Shown here piece after piece: positions 26,682 through 38,200 of a stretch of 64,000 bases of DNA (position 1 is the stretch's first letter; each line of letters opens with the position of its first letter). This DNA is from Methanobacteriota archaeon (lineage in GTDB: Archaea > Thermoplasmatota > Poseidoniia > Poseidoniales > Poseidoniaceae). The DNA lies in NCBI GenBank assembly GCA_002718195.1, contig PBDU01000010.1:62001-126000 (forward strand), in the 5' to 3' direction. The translations under genes were made by a program, and so were the position numbers. The notes under the pieces are model-generated. The model saw only the letters and a list, made by a program, of their open reading frames with translations, had not been told where the DNA came from and ran no database searches.

Positions 26682-27374
26682 ATGAGTCAGTCACCAAGTC
26701 TGCACATGTTACAGACCTGCCCATTTTGTTGGAAGGTTCGAGGCATGACAGATTATCTGAAAATTGATGTCAATCAGGTTCAAGTAAACGCCATGAAAAC
26801 GAAAAAGGAGTTGGCATTTGCAGGAGATTGGGGAAAAGTCCCAGTTTGGACATCGAGTTCAGGAGAAGTCGTAGTCGATTCAACCCCCATTTTGAAATAT
26901 ATAGACAAAGAGCATTTTGATGGAAAAATATCTGCCCGGGGAGACGAAGAAAAAAACGAACAATGGCTGGAATGGGCTGATACAAAATTATCCAAAGCAA
27001 CTGTTCCAATATTGTACGGAACGCTTGGTTCAGCCTTCAAAACTACGATCAGGGTTGCGAGACTTGAAAAATTTGGTTTCATATCTAGAAGGTTATACGC
27101 ATGGGCTGGCTTTCCAATTATGTGGGGAATCATAGCAAAAAAGAGAATCAAAAATGATGGAAGGGCTCCAAAGAAATTATGGCATGATTTACTGGATGAA
27201 TTCACTGCTGAATTTGAGAAATCGACCTTTTTTGCTGGAGATGAACCGGGTATTGTGGACTTTGCTGCTTATGGATACATGAAATCCATCAGCCCTTTCC
27301 CACAATTTGCACAACTTACTGATCATGCCAAAGGCATGAAATGGTATAACTCAATGGAAAAAGCAACGTCATGA
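26682..27374 (+). CDS. Glutaredoxin/GST-fold protein, mPGES2-like
   Basis: A 230-residue protein with an N-terminal thioredoxin fold bearing the redox motif CPFCWK (TCPFCWKVRGMTDYLKID), a cis-proline loop (GKVPVWTSSSG) and a GST-type helical C-terminal half with a central hydrophobic helix. This pattern most resembles membrane-associated prostaglandin E synthase 2 and related GST-like proteins. In an archaeon it probably works on low-molecular-weight or protein thiols rather than prostaglandins. ATG 26682 is preferred; TTG 26652 overlaps the previous stop. Confidence 0.8.
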   Translation: MSQSPSLHMLQTCPFCWKVRGMTDYLKIDVNQVQVNAMKTKKELAFAGDWGKVPVWTSSSGEVVVDSTPILKYIDKEHFDGKISARGDEEKNEQWLEWADTKLSKATVPILYGTLGSAFKTTIRVARLEKFGFISRRLYAWAGFPIMWGIIAKKRIKNDGRAPKKLWHDLLDEFTAEFEKSTFFAGDEPGIVDFAAYGYMKSISPFPQFAQLTDHAKGMKWYNSMEKATS

Positions 27375-27386
27375 TGAGGCATTCTT

Positions 27387-28220
27387 ATGCTGACTGAAAA
27401 AAATCAAATCCAGATTCATGGAATTGATTTTCTAAAAATTGAATCGGGTTTAACCACTGTTGGAACCGACAAAGGCGGCTGGGTTTATGCATCCAACCGA
27501 CCTAAACACGAGGTATCAATTCCGGAGTATTTCATAACCAAAAGCGTGTTGAGCGCGCAACAATTATCAAACTTAATTCCTGAACTAAATTCATTGGATG
27601 AAGGACTGGATTTTACTGGTATTGACAAAGATGTTCGCGAGCAAATCATTGGGAAATTTGCGGATATTATCGAGCAAGGATATGAGGTGAGGGCTCCCAG
27701 CATCGGTGAATGGAAAAGAGCCCATGATCTTGGAATGATTTCAAGTTCTCCAAATAATGTGGAAGTCCTAGCAGACTCTGCATTTAGCAATTTTAGGGGC
27801 GCTCATATGGATGGCAGTCCAAGATTAGAAGCTATGATAGGTCCATTATCTTCACAAAAAGCCGGATTGCAAGTTCATCCTAGAAATCAAAACGAGTTCG
27901 CAACAAGTGCAGTCCCTCAAGACCGAAGACTAAGAAATACATCACTAAGACTTGTAATATCTCCAAAGAGAGAAGTCCCTACTCCTAAGGTTCCTAACAA
28001 TTCTGACTTTGCAAAAAATGTCAGAACTGAGTTGTTATGTACTTTGTTTATCGGAATTATTCCATCGTTTTTGATTCCTGTTTTGAGAGGATTTGGAAGT
28101 TATGCAACCGAAGGTTGGGCTAACTTATTATTTGGTGGAATAGTTGCAGGGTTTGTAACTGGTGCGGTCTGGAGACCAAGAAGACCAACAGTGAAGATTG
28201 AAGATGCAATCAAAGAGTAA
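27387..28220 (+). CDS. Degenerate formylglycine-generating-enzyme-like membrane protein
   Basis: A 277-residue protein. Residues 10-200 resemble the FGE/SUMF1 fold (an early ESGLTTVGTDKGGW segment, RPKHEVSIPEYFITKSVLSA, and a terminal RLRNTSLRLVIS in place of the usual R-x-S-x-GFR). Two membrane helices follow (LLCTLFIGIIPSFLIPVL; LLFGGIVAGFVTGAV). The catalytic cysteines of FGE are absent: the only cysteine lies in the membrane part. It is therefore probably a binding or scaffold version, not a sulfatase activator. GAGG lies 8 nt before the ATG. It is separated from the GST-like gene by 12 bp. Confidence 0.62.
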   Translation: MLTEKNQIQIHGIDFLKIESGLTTVGTDKGGWVYASNRPKHEVSIPEYFITKSVLSAQQLSNLIPELNSLDEGLDFTGIDKDVREQIIGKFADIIEQGYEVRAPSIGEWKRAHDLGMISSSPNNVEVLADSAFSNFRGAHMDGSPRLEAMIGPLSSQKAGLQVHPRNQNEFATSAVPQDRRLRNTSLRLVISPKREVPTPKVPNNSDFAKNVRTELLCTLFIGIIPSFLIPVLRGFGSYATEGWANLLFGGIVAGFVTGAVWRPRRPTVKIEDAIKE

Positions 28221-30539
28221 TCAATTCTCTGCTTCTCTTGAAATTTGTTGCCAATAAGACTCTCTTCGAATGCACTCTGCAACACACAGAGTAGCCATGT
28301 TAACAATATGCCTGACACCGTTTTGCCTTGCTACTAATTGAACTGGTTTTGCCATTCCTTCTAGAATCGGGCCTGTTAATTCTGCGTCAGCCAAATTCTC
28401 GACCAACTTGTAAGCGATATTCGCTGCCGCTAAATTAGGACACACTAGTACATTGGCTGGTCCATCAAATTCCATAAATTGGTACTCTTTTTGAACTGTT
28501 GAATCCAAAGCAGTGTCAGCCTGCATTGGTCCATCGATTATGAGTGATGGGTCCAGTTGCCTCGCAAGTTCAATCGATTCTTCGATTCTTTCACTTCTTA
28601 GGGCGCGATTGCTGCCAAAGTTGGAGAATGACAACATAGCAACCTTTGGCTCAACTCCAAACCTTCTTGCAATTTTAGCAGTTTGAACCGCTATTTCAGC
28701 AAGTGTTCTTGAGTCGGGATAAACATTCACTGTTGCGTCTGCAAGGAAAATTAATTTTCCTTTAACCGACATCATGTAACAACCTACTATGCAGTGAGCA
28801 TCATCTGCTTTACCGATTACCTGCAATGCTGGCCTGAGTACGTCGGCATAATTTCTGCTTACACCACCAACCATTCCATCTGCATCTCCAGATTCAAGCA
28901 TTTGGCTTGCAAAATATGGTCTTGATTTCATCAATCGAGCTGCGTCGACTAAGGTCATACCTTTCCTAGCTCGATTTTGGAACATTGCTTCCGAATAAAC
29001 TCCCTTCCTTCTAGCATCGTTACGAGGATCATAAATTTCACATTCAAAATCAAGACCAAGTGAATCCTTCATTCTCTTAATTCTCTGAATTGGACCAAGT
29101 AATATCGGCATGCATATCTCTTGTTCTGCTAATTGAGCTGCAGCACGAATTACTTTCTCATTATCTCCTTCTGGGAAAACTATTCTCTTCTTTGTACCTC
29201 TAACTTGATTCATAACAGATCTCATGACGCTATATGATAGCCCAAGTCTTCCTTCAAGTTCTTCACGATACTTTTCCACATCAAATTCTTCAGGAGAGTA
29301 TTTTGCTATTCCCTCATCTACTGCTGCTTTTGCAACTGCACTGGCTTCCCAAATCAGAACCCTTCTGTCAAATGGTTTTGGGATAATGTAGTCTGGTCCG
29401 AATTGCATTTTCTTACCATCATATGCTGCTGAAATATAATCAGGAACTGGTTCTTTTGCTAAATCTGCTAGCGAACGAGTAGCGGCCATTTTCATGCCTT
29501 GGGTGATGTCTGTGGCACTAACGTCTAGCGCACCTCTGAAGATGTATGGGAATCCAAGAACGTTGTTGACCTGATTGGAATAATCTGACCTTCCGGTTGC
29601 AATAATCGCATCATCTCTAACCTCTCTTACCTCTGAAGGAAGAATTTCTGGTGTTGGATTTGCAAGAGCGAAAATTATTGGTTTTTCAGCCATGCTTGCA
29701 ACCATTTCTTTGGACACAAGCCCTCCTCTTGACAAACCTAGCATTACATCAGCACCCTCTAGGGCATCTGCTAACTCTCCGGGCTCTCTATCATGTGCAT
29801 ATGGTGCCTTGAATTCATTCAGTTCACCTGCTTCTAAGCGCTTTTTGGTGACTATTCCTTTTGAGTCTACCATAGTGATGTTAGATTGTTTAACGCCTAC
29901 AGCCACATAGTGATTTGAACATGCGATTGCACTAGCTCCTGCACCTATGACAACTACCTTTAGATTCTCTAATTTCTTTCCTTGGATTTCTGCTGCATTC
30001 AATAAAGCAGCCGCTGAAATGATTGCTGTTCCATGTTGATCATCGTGCATAACTGGAATGTCGGTTGCTTCCGATATTCTCCTTTCTATTTCAAAACACT
30101 CTGGTGCTTTGATATCTTCAAGGTTGATACCCCCGAATGTCTTTGAAATGTTAACAACGGTCTTGATGAATTCTTCGGGATCTTTAGTATCAACTTCAAT
30201 ATCGAAAACATCGATGTCTGCGAATGTCTTGAGCAACAAGCCCTTTCCTTCCATCACAGGTTTACTGGCCAATGCACCGATATCTCCAAGCCCTAGTACA
30301 GCAGTTCCGTTTGATATGACTGCAACTAGGTTACCTTTACTAGTGTACAAATTGGCTTTTGATTCATCCTCTGCTATTTCCAAACATGGATAGGCAACAC
30401 CTGGCGAGTACGCTAAAGACAACTCATGTGCAGTTGAGTGAGGTTTTGTAGGAACTACCTTGATTTTTCCTCTCGGCTCGGCAAGGTGATACTCGAGCGC
30501 TTCTTTGCGAAGTTGATTCTCTTGATTTTCCTTGGACAT
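28221..30539 (-). CDS. maeB: NADP-dependent malic enzyme with phosphotransacetylase-like domain
   Basis: A 772-residue MaeB-type enzyme that decarboxylates malate to pyruvate with reduction of NAD(P). Residues 1-430 form the malic enzyme part: the SLAYSPGVAYPC motif, PVMEGKG, the metal-binding PVMHDDQHGTA and the Rossmann motif VVIGAGASAIA. Residues about 430-772 are a phosphate acetyl/butyryltransferase domain (RIVFPEGDNEKVIRAA; MVGGVSRNYADV; ILEGMAKPVQ). In bacterial MaeB this domain is regulatory, binding acetyl-CoA rather than acting as a transferase. It is divergent from pyruvate kinase, placing two pyruvate-forming enzymes head to head. Bacterial domain architecture in an archaeal context. 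Confidence 0.95.
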   Translation of the reverse strand: MSKENQENQLRKEALEYHLAEPRGKIKVVPTKPHSTAHELSLAYSPGVAYPCLEIAEDESKANLYTSKGNLVAVISNGTAVLGLGDIGALASKPVMEGKGLLLKTFADIDVFDIEVDTKDPEEFIKTVVNISKTFGGINLEDIKAPECFEIERRISEATDIPVMHDDQHGTAIISAAALLNAAEIQGKKLENLKVVVIGAGASAIACSNHYVAVGVKQSNITMVDSKGIVTKKRLEAGELNEFKAPYAHDREPGELADALEGADVMLGLSRGGLVSKEMVASMAEKPIIFALANPTPEILPSEVREVRDDAIIATGRSDYSNQVNNVLGFPYIFRGALDVSATDITQGMKMAATRSLADLAKEPVPDYISAAYDGKKMQFGPDYIIPKPFDRRVLIWEASAVAKAAVDEGIAKYSPEEFDVEKYREELEGRLGLSYSVMRSVMNQVRGTKKRIVFPEGDNEKVIRAAAQLAEQEICMPILLGPIQRIKRMKDSLGLDFECEIYDPRNDARRKGVYSEAMFQNRARKGMTLVDAARLMKSRPYFASQMLESGDADGMVGGVSRNYADVLRPALQVIGKADDAHCIVGCYMMSVKGKLIFLADATVNVYPDSRTLAEIAVQTAKIARRFGVEPKVAMLSFSNFGSNRALRSERIEESIELARQLDPSLIIDGPMQADTALDSTVQKEYQFMEFDGPANVLVCPNLAAANIAYKLVENLADAELTGPILEGMAKPVQLVARQNGVRHIVNMATLCVAECIRRESYWQQISREAEN

Positions 30540-30699
30540 AGTCCCGCCTCAAAGTTTCCCACTAGGTTTAGTGTTTGAGAGTTGTGTGAGAAAAATGGCT
30601 AAAAAAACTGATTTGAAAGTGAATTATCCTTTAGCAATTGCAAAAAATATAGAGATTACATACAACTATATCAAGAACCGTCATTCTCAAACTGAAATT

Positions 30700-32145
30700 A
30701 TGGAGAGGTCTCGAATTATTGCAACCATCGGCCCAGCGTGCGATGATGTTGAAACCTTAGTCGAGATGATTAACGCTGGAATGGATGTTGCAAGACTAAA
30801 TTATTCCCATGGGGATTTTTCAGGCAAAGCAAAGACCATCGCTAATTTGCGAGAAGCTGAAAAAATTACCAATAAACCATTGGGCTTACTCGCTGATTTG
30901 CCCGGACCCAAGTTAAGATTGGGGCGATTTGAAGGGTCGATGGAATTAGAAAGAGGAGAAGTTGTAAAACTGGTCTGTGGTGTTGCCAAAGGAGAAGCAA
31001 ATAAGCAAGCAATTCCAGTTGAATGGAAAGGCTTGAGTTTAGATTTGAGAATAGGGGATCCTATCTTGCTTGCAGATGGGTTGATTTGTTTAGAAGTCCT
31101 TGAAAGTGAAAAAAATGAATTTGGAACAATTACTTGTAGGGTCGAGGATGGTGGTATTCTCACAGAAAGAAAAGGAATTAACGTGCCAAGAACCTTGGTG
31201 AAATTACCTGCAGTTGGAGAACATGATATTGATTGTCTAAATCATGCCTTAGAGATGAAAGTTGATTTCGTAGCCGTATCGTATGTTAGGTCTCCTAATG
31301 ATTTAGATCGTGCTAAAGAAATAATCGCAGAGGCTGGTTTTCACACTTGGCTTATCTCAAAAATAGAGCATCCGGCTGCTGTTGATCAGTTAGATGGAAT
31401 CGTTGAAGCATCTGATGCAGTAATGGTTGCTCGTGGCGATTTAGGAGTTGAGATACCATTTGAACAAGTTCCCTTGGTGCAAGAGAAAATCATCAACTCC
31501 TGTTTACAGAGAGGTAAACCAGTAATTGTTGCAACTCAAATGCTGGAAAGTATGGTGAACAATCCCAGACCGACCCGAGCTGAAATTACCGATGTTGCTA
31601 CTGCTATCAGGCAACATACCTCTGCTGTGATGTTGAGTGGTGAGACCGCATCAGGTGACTATCCTGTTGCAAGCGTTCAGACAATGGCAAAAATTGCTAC
31701 TGAAGTTGCAAAATCAATGCAAGAATTGCCTCAGCCACCTGCACTTGCTTCCTTCACCTCCACAAGAGCAATTGCTGGTGCCGCTGCCAGCCTAGCCAAA
31801 GATGTTGATGCAGATGCTATATTGGTTGCAACACAGCATGGAAATGCTGCTAGATTACTTGCGGCGTACAGGCCCAAGACCAAATTATTTGTATTTTCAA
31901 GTAGGGAAAGGGCTCTAAGAAGGACGACACTTCTTCCTGGTACACTAACCATACAAATCGAAGAAGAAAATAGAGCAAGGTCAACGATTCAAAATGTAAT
32001 TTCTAAGTGTTTGAATCAAGGTTTATTGTCAAAGGGAATGAAGATTGTGGCAGTGTCTGGTTCCCCACAAGCAATAACAGGAAGAACTTCCACAATAAGG
32101 CTGCTTGAATTGGGAGAAAACGGCACACTGAGAGACCTTATTTGA
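30700..32145 (+). CDS. pyk: Pyruvate kinase
   Basis: Converts phosphoenolpyruvate and ADP to pyruvate and ATP. Diagnostic blocks are RSIIATIGPAC-like start (RIIATIGPACD), ARLNYSHGD, the catalytic lysine in WLISKIEHPAA, the metal and substrate site VMVARGDLGVEIP, and IVATQMLESM. The C-terminal allosteric domain (RPKTKLFVFSS...) is present. The frame is open from 30532, but ATG 30700 (481 residues) begins exactly at the conserved first strand. The upstream 168 bp contain a TATA-like AAAATATAG and probably form the divergent promoter region with maeB. Confidence 0.95.
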   Translation: MERSRIIATIGPACDDVETLVEMINAGMDVARLNYSHGDFSGKAKTIANLREAEKITNKPLGLLADLPGPKLRLGRFEGSMELERGEVVKLVCGVAKGEANKQAIPVEWKGLSLDLRIGDPILLADGLICLEVLESEKNEFGTITCRVEDGGILTERKGINVPRTLVKLPAVGEHDIDCLNHALEMKVDFVAVSYVRSPNDLDRAKEIIAEAGFHTWLISKIEHPAAVDQLDGIVEASDAVMVARGDLGVEIPFEQVPLVQEKIINSCLQRGKPVIVATQMLESMVNNPRPTRAEITDVATAIRQHTSAVMLSGETASGDYPVASVQTMAKIATEVAKSMQELPQPPALASFTSTRAIAGAAASLAKDVDADAILVATQHGNAARLLAAYRPKTKLFVFSSRERALRRTTLLPGTLTIQIEEENRARSTIQNVISKCLNQGLLSKGMKIVAVSGSPQAITGRTSTIRLLELGENGTLRDLI

Positions 32146-32227
32146 CATTGGACTCATTTTTAATATCGAGACTTATTTCATCAGACATGGAGTTCCTTCA
32201 AATATGAAGATACTGCGCTGAACAAAT

Positions 32228-35200
32228 ATGAACTCTACCCGCCTTGGGAAGAAAGACTCCGCCCTTGTCAGCAAATCAGTTGTCCTGGTTGTTTTGATGG
32301 TGTTATCAGTAGTTGCACCTGTGGGCATTATTTCACCAGTTTCAGCCCATAAAGATCCAAACAATGTTGTTTGGCCAATGGATGGTCAAAACGACACTGG
32401 GTGGATGAGATTAGATGCAACGGGTGCTGACCAAGCTCTAGGAACACAAGCAACTGCTGATTGGAGTGTGGAATTTGCTCCCGGAGCGGTTTTAGAAAAT
32501 GCAACTTTGCAAATTAGGGTAGATGGTGCTCAAGGATTGGAAATCGAAGAGCCGTTGCTGGTAGCATCGGATGTTGGACTCAATCTATTCGACTGGAGGG
32601 GTAATGGAATGCTAGGTTCAACTGGTGCATTCGATGCAGGGAAAACTGTTTCAGGTAGGCTGAGCCCTAATTCTTTCACCGGAGCGACATGGACATTACC
32701 AAGTGGTTCACAAATCAATGAGTTAGTCGTCGAGGCACTTGCCCCAAGTGACCCAGTCGTTTCTTTATCACCGCTCACCGCTTATGTTGGAGGGGAAGCA
32801 ACGCATCCTGATGATGGAAGATTATATGTTGGAATTGACCAAACTCTGGCTATGTTGGATGCTAATTCAAATCCAGAAATTATTGATCTTCACGATTTTG
32901 AAACCGAGGGTTGGGTGTATGACGTTGAGGTAGACCAATCCAGAGATAGCGTTTATGTTGTAATGTCAAATGGTGACTTGTTCACGGTTTCTCTTTCTAA
33001 TTCAACCGTTAAGCAAGGACCAACAAGTGATTTAGGGGTTGAGGGGGATTATCTAACTGAAGTCCTAGTCAGCAATTCAAATGATTTGTATGGAGCAGGA
33101 GTGTATGGATTATACCTTTGGGATGATTCTTCTTCCTCTTGGAATCAACTCATCGATTCTTCCGTCGACAGCGACTGGGGAACAGGAATTGTACCGGATA
33201 TGACTGAGCTCAACGGCATTTTGTATGTCTCAGTCTACGGAGTCGGGGTTGCAAGATTTGATGTTAACACTCAATCAACCCTCAGTATGCTATCGACTGC
33301 TAATAACTTACATTCAGATTTAGTTTACGGATTCCACCACTCCAGCAATCACCTTTTCTTTGCCTCATTGGATGCTGGCGTCGCTAGGTACGACTACAAT
33401 AACGGGTTCTGGTTGGCAACATGGAATTCAGGAAATTGGTTGGATAGTGATTATGTTGTATCAATTGACCACGTTGGTGATTCGCTGTTTATCTTAGCAG
33501 ATTCCACCCTGCACATATACAACTTAACGAGTGGTGTATTTACAACAAATTCTCCGATTAGCAATTACGGTTTACTACAAGACGGTTACAACCTAATCGC
33601 ATGGAATTCAAACGGCGCAAAATCGCCATCAAACGATATCATGCTTCTAAGCGATGGCTCTGGAGTGATGGTTGAATTAGACCCTAGTGCTAGCACCCTA
33701 AAAACTGGCGAATTAATAATCGGAAGTGGCCCAAGCAGTGCAGAAATGCTCGATGTCGTTCAGGTAGGAAATACTGTTTATGTAGCAAGTTTCACGATTC
33801 TTGATATGTTCGACACAAGCACATCAAGATGGTTTGCTGCAGTACCATTCAGTAACCAAATCACAAAAATAGTTTCAGATGGGAATTCGATTTTTATAGC
33901 CGTAGAAACTGAGGGAATATATGAATTGGATTTAACTGGTTCGACAATAAATCATTGGACTACAAGCGATGGATTGCCAACAAATGATATTGCTCATATT
34001 GCCGTATCAAGCGACAACATAGCGATTGTCCATGAACAAGGTAGCGTTTCAATTATCAATTCTAGTTCGAATTCTGTGTTTAAAACAATGGATTCAACCA
34101 GTGGTCTTGAAACAAGTAACCTTGGAACAATTGCATTATGGAACGGTATTGCTCACATTGCAACAGAAGACTCTGGTGTTCTTAGGTATGATATCAACAA
34201 TGATTCTTTCCTATCGCCTTGGATTTCAACAGGAGTGAACGGTGTTTCGTACGCACCAATTGCGGTTTTGGGAGATGTGGTTCACCTCGGACTACCTGGC
34301 TACGGAGTTGCAAGAAAGGATATGAGCACTGGCGACATACTCGATCCTCTAACCGAAAGTTTTCGCATTCCCGTGGGTACTGCAGTCCTACCTTCATCTA
34401 ACGTATACTCTCTGGAAAGCGCTGGCTCAAAGATTCTAATCGGAACTCAGCAGGGCGCAATTAGTTGGGATGGTAGCAGTTCAACCTCCTTCTCTCAAGG
34501 AAGTAGTTGGACCACAAGGCCAAGTCAACACTTTGATTTTGAAATAGATGGTCCGGACCTTTATTCGGCAACGAATATTGGTGTGTGCAAATACACATTA
34601 AGCAACGTCCAAATTGACGATTGTTTGAATGTATATGACGGCATGCCTAATTGGGCTACATACTCAGTTGGGGTTAATTCCACAAACGTCTTTGGAGGAA
34701 CTCTAAGTGGGGTTGGAATAATTGACAAATCCAGTTTTACCGTAATTGATGAATGGACTGCTGGGTCTGTGACAAATAATGCTCCAGTTACAATAATCGA
34801 TGACATTGCCTACATCGGACTGAACGGTATCGGTGTTGCGAGATATGAAATCTCAACAAAGTCATGGTTGCCAACTTGGACCGAATATAGTGGCTCTCCA
34901 TCCGGCAATGCAATTCTTGATCCCGGAAATGGAGACGTAACTAGTTTGGTTGCTGATTATGGGCGAGTTGCTTCTAGTGTCTCCAATCCCCCAAATCCAG
35001 AACAAATATGGATAGGCGGAGAAGATGGTTTCCAGTTAATAGACGCAATAAATGGAGATGAGTTGTATGATATAGAAAAATCTGATTCGTTGTATGTTGG
35101 CAACGGTAACCCGTTTGATATGGTCATTTATGGAGATACATTATACTACCATCAAGCACAATCCTCTGACAACGTTTTCAGAATCGATGTTGGTAACTTT

Positions 35201-38200
35201 AGTGGGCTATCTGCTCTGGATGCCGGTCAACAAATCGGCGAGAATGGGGGAGATATCTACGGCATAGACGTCGTTGGAGACATGCTGATGGTCGGCGTTG
35301 CTAGCGGTCAATGGTGGAATACTGATGGCTCAGGTGGTATAGCACAATGGAATCTCTCCACAAATTCTTGGGAAGTAAACATCGAACCTATCGGAGCAGT
35401 GAATCGCGTTACTGCATATGAAACCTCCACAGGGGCTACTTTTATTTCGTGGGGCGAAGAAAAATTGCAATACTATTCAGCCTCTGGAGCAATGATAGGC
35501 GAGTGGACTGATTCAACTACATACTCACTTGAGTTCCCTATCAGAGAGATAATCGAATATGATGGTGAAGTTCTATTTGCAGCTGCTGATGGAGTTCATA
35601 GATTTGATGAATCAACTAGCGGATGGTTAAGCACATGGACTCCCGGTTCAGGTCTCCCGTCCAACATAGGAGAGGCAACTTTTGAACTTTGGACTGATGG
35701 TACAGATTTGGTTGTGGGCAGCGCTGATTTCGATAACTTTGGACAATTCAGAGATGGTTTCATCTCGCATTTAGATTCACAAGGAAACTGGAATACCTAC
35801 GATACTGGCAGTAACGGAATCCCAGATGGCTACCCGATTTCTATGACAGAGTGTGGGGGTATACTGAATATTGCAGTTTATCCAAGATTCAGCAATGGTG
35901 GTGTTGCAAGAATTGATCTGACTACAGGAAATATCGGGACCTCATTCACAAGCGGGGTATTAGATGATGATGCTCCTGGATCGGTGACTTGTGACCAAAA
36001 TGACATCCTATACGTCGGATACTATAGCGATGATGAGCCAATTAGCAGGTATTCTTACTCCACATCTTCATGGCTCGCAGATATCGATTACAATAACAAC
36101 AGAATCCCAAGCGATAGAATTTGGTGGGATACTCTAGAATACGGCAATGGAAATCTGCTTGTTGGTCATGCAATTGGAAATTCGGGACAGAACATCGTAG
36201 GAGGTGGATTGAGTATAATTCCAATCACTGGAGGTGCTGCTGGAACTGCTAACGTGGTGAATACCGGCTCTGCTATCACTTCCTTGCAAGCGACCAGTAC
36301 AAAGTGGTTGATTGGGCAAGCTGGCTACAGTTCAGGCTATTCACACGTTGACTATCTTGACCAAAACGGCATCAACCCTGAGTTTATTCTGCCTGGTTTG
36401 GTTAGTGGTCTAATCACAGAAATTGCTGGAAATAGTACACATGTTTGGGCAGCCACAACAAGTCGCTCATTCCAAACTGGGGTCCAAACATCTTCGGGTA
36501 TCCTTCAAGGTACCAGATTAGCCAATAATTCTGTAGAGTGGACAAACGGATGGTCTTTACCAGTACCAACTGAAGTCCGTTCAATGGACCTTATTGCAAA
36601 CACCCTCTACCTTGCTACATCCAGTGCAGGGCTGATGACGCTGGACCTGACCAGTGGATCGTTTGCGGTAGTTCCAAACTCAATCCACGGGTTTATGGAT
36701 GGAACAATAATTGTGGGAGATGAGATATTTATCGGGCTTCAAGGCACCTCTGCATCAAGTGCTGGTATTCATGCTTACAATCTGACCAGCGGTATATTTA
36801 CGCACGGGAAATTACTTGCCGGATTACCATCGAATACCATTAATGCATTTGAGACAACTGGAGGTATCACTTACATTGCTACCAATGTAGGTATTGGAAG
36901 ATATGATGAATCAAGTGCAGAGTGGTTAAACCCAATATCTACGGCTAATGGATTACCGTCTCAGATAGTCGAAGATTTGCTATTGGACCCTGCTGATTCC
37001 AATCTAATTTGGATTGCTACGCCTGCTGGATTGGGAATGTATAACATCAGTAGCAATACTGTCACACAAACTTTGACTCAGCAAAATTCTGGAATGGCTG
37101 GAAATTCTGTATGGGCATTGACATCAACTGTTGATTTGAACGGTGCCTCTACTATATTCTCTGCACATGACGGAGCCGGCTCGGAAAGACCTGGGATTTC
37201 TGAGGTAGATAGTGCATCCACAACTGTGGTTGATACTCACAAATTTGACCAATTGCCAAGCAACTATGTAACCGCACTAACCGCTGATTGGTGGGGAGTT
37301 CACATTGCAACCGATACTGGACCTGTGACTCACTGGAATTCTGCTAGCGGAGACTTTGAGGATGGTATTGCAAATTGGCAATCTAGTTCATGGCCTATCA
37401 TCGAAATGTACAGTGACGGAGATGACCTAATCGCAATGGGAGAAAACGGAGTCACGATTCTTGAGGCTAGAATGGCTGGCCATCCAGTTCAGAAGACTAT
37501 AGCATTGCCAGATACTACTGGGATATTCCTAGGCTCGGATTATCTTTGGATAACAACCGCGACAGATGGATTGTATGGTTATGAAACAAGCACATCTTGG
37601 CCAATGGTTGACAGGACATTCAACAGAAGAGCACAACCACTCAATGTTGGATTTAATCAAATCATTACCAACATTACGGAATTTACCCATCCTGGAACCC
37701 AAATACAACTTGCTGATTTGAGTAATACGGTTGCCCTAGACCAAGATTTGGGCGTTGCTGGAGTTCATGGAATTAAGTTCCAAGCGGTACCACTTACTTT
37801 CTCTTCAAGTTCTTCAGGGAGCGCAATATGGACAAAAACCGTTCTGCTGAACTACAATGTGACTCTAGACTTGTCTGAAGATGTTACTTTCTTGTCCTCG
37901 TTACAATCTGCTGTAGATAATGCAGTAATATTCAACGGCAGTAGTTTTGCTAATTTCAAGTTGTACTCACCAAGTAACGGCTCGATGGAAGTGCGTTTAA
38001 TCTATGACTGGTCTAGAACAGAAACGCCTGTTGATGGAGTTTCATTGTACGACCGACCTAATGATGGTGGAAAAACACTGACAGCAAACTGGACCACAGT
38101 TCATGATGAAGATTTTGCTAGATATTTGGTCTTTGCAAAGCAGGGTGGATGGGTTTCTGCCCCAACATCGACTGATTTGATTGGACTGAACCCGGATGCA

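Noticed and set aside
30532..30699. N-terminal extension of pyruvate kinase
   Set aside because: The extra 56 residues do not resemble the family, and the region contains a TATA-like sequence expected of a promoter.
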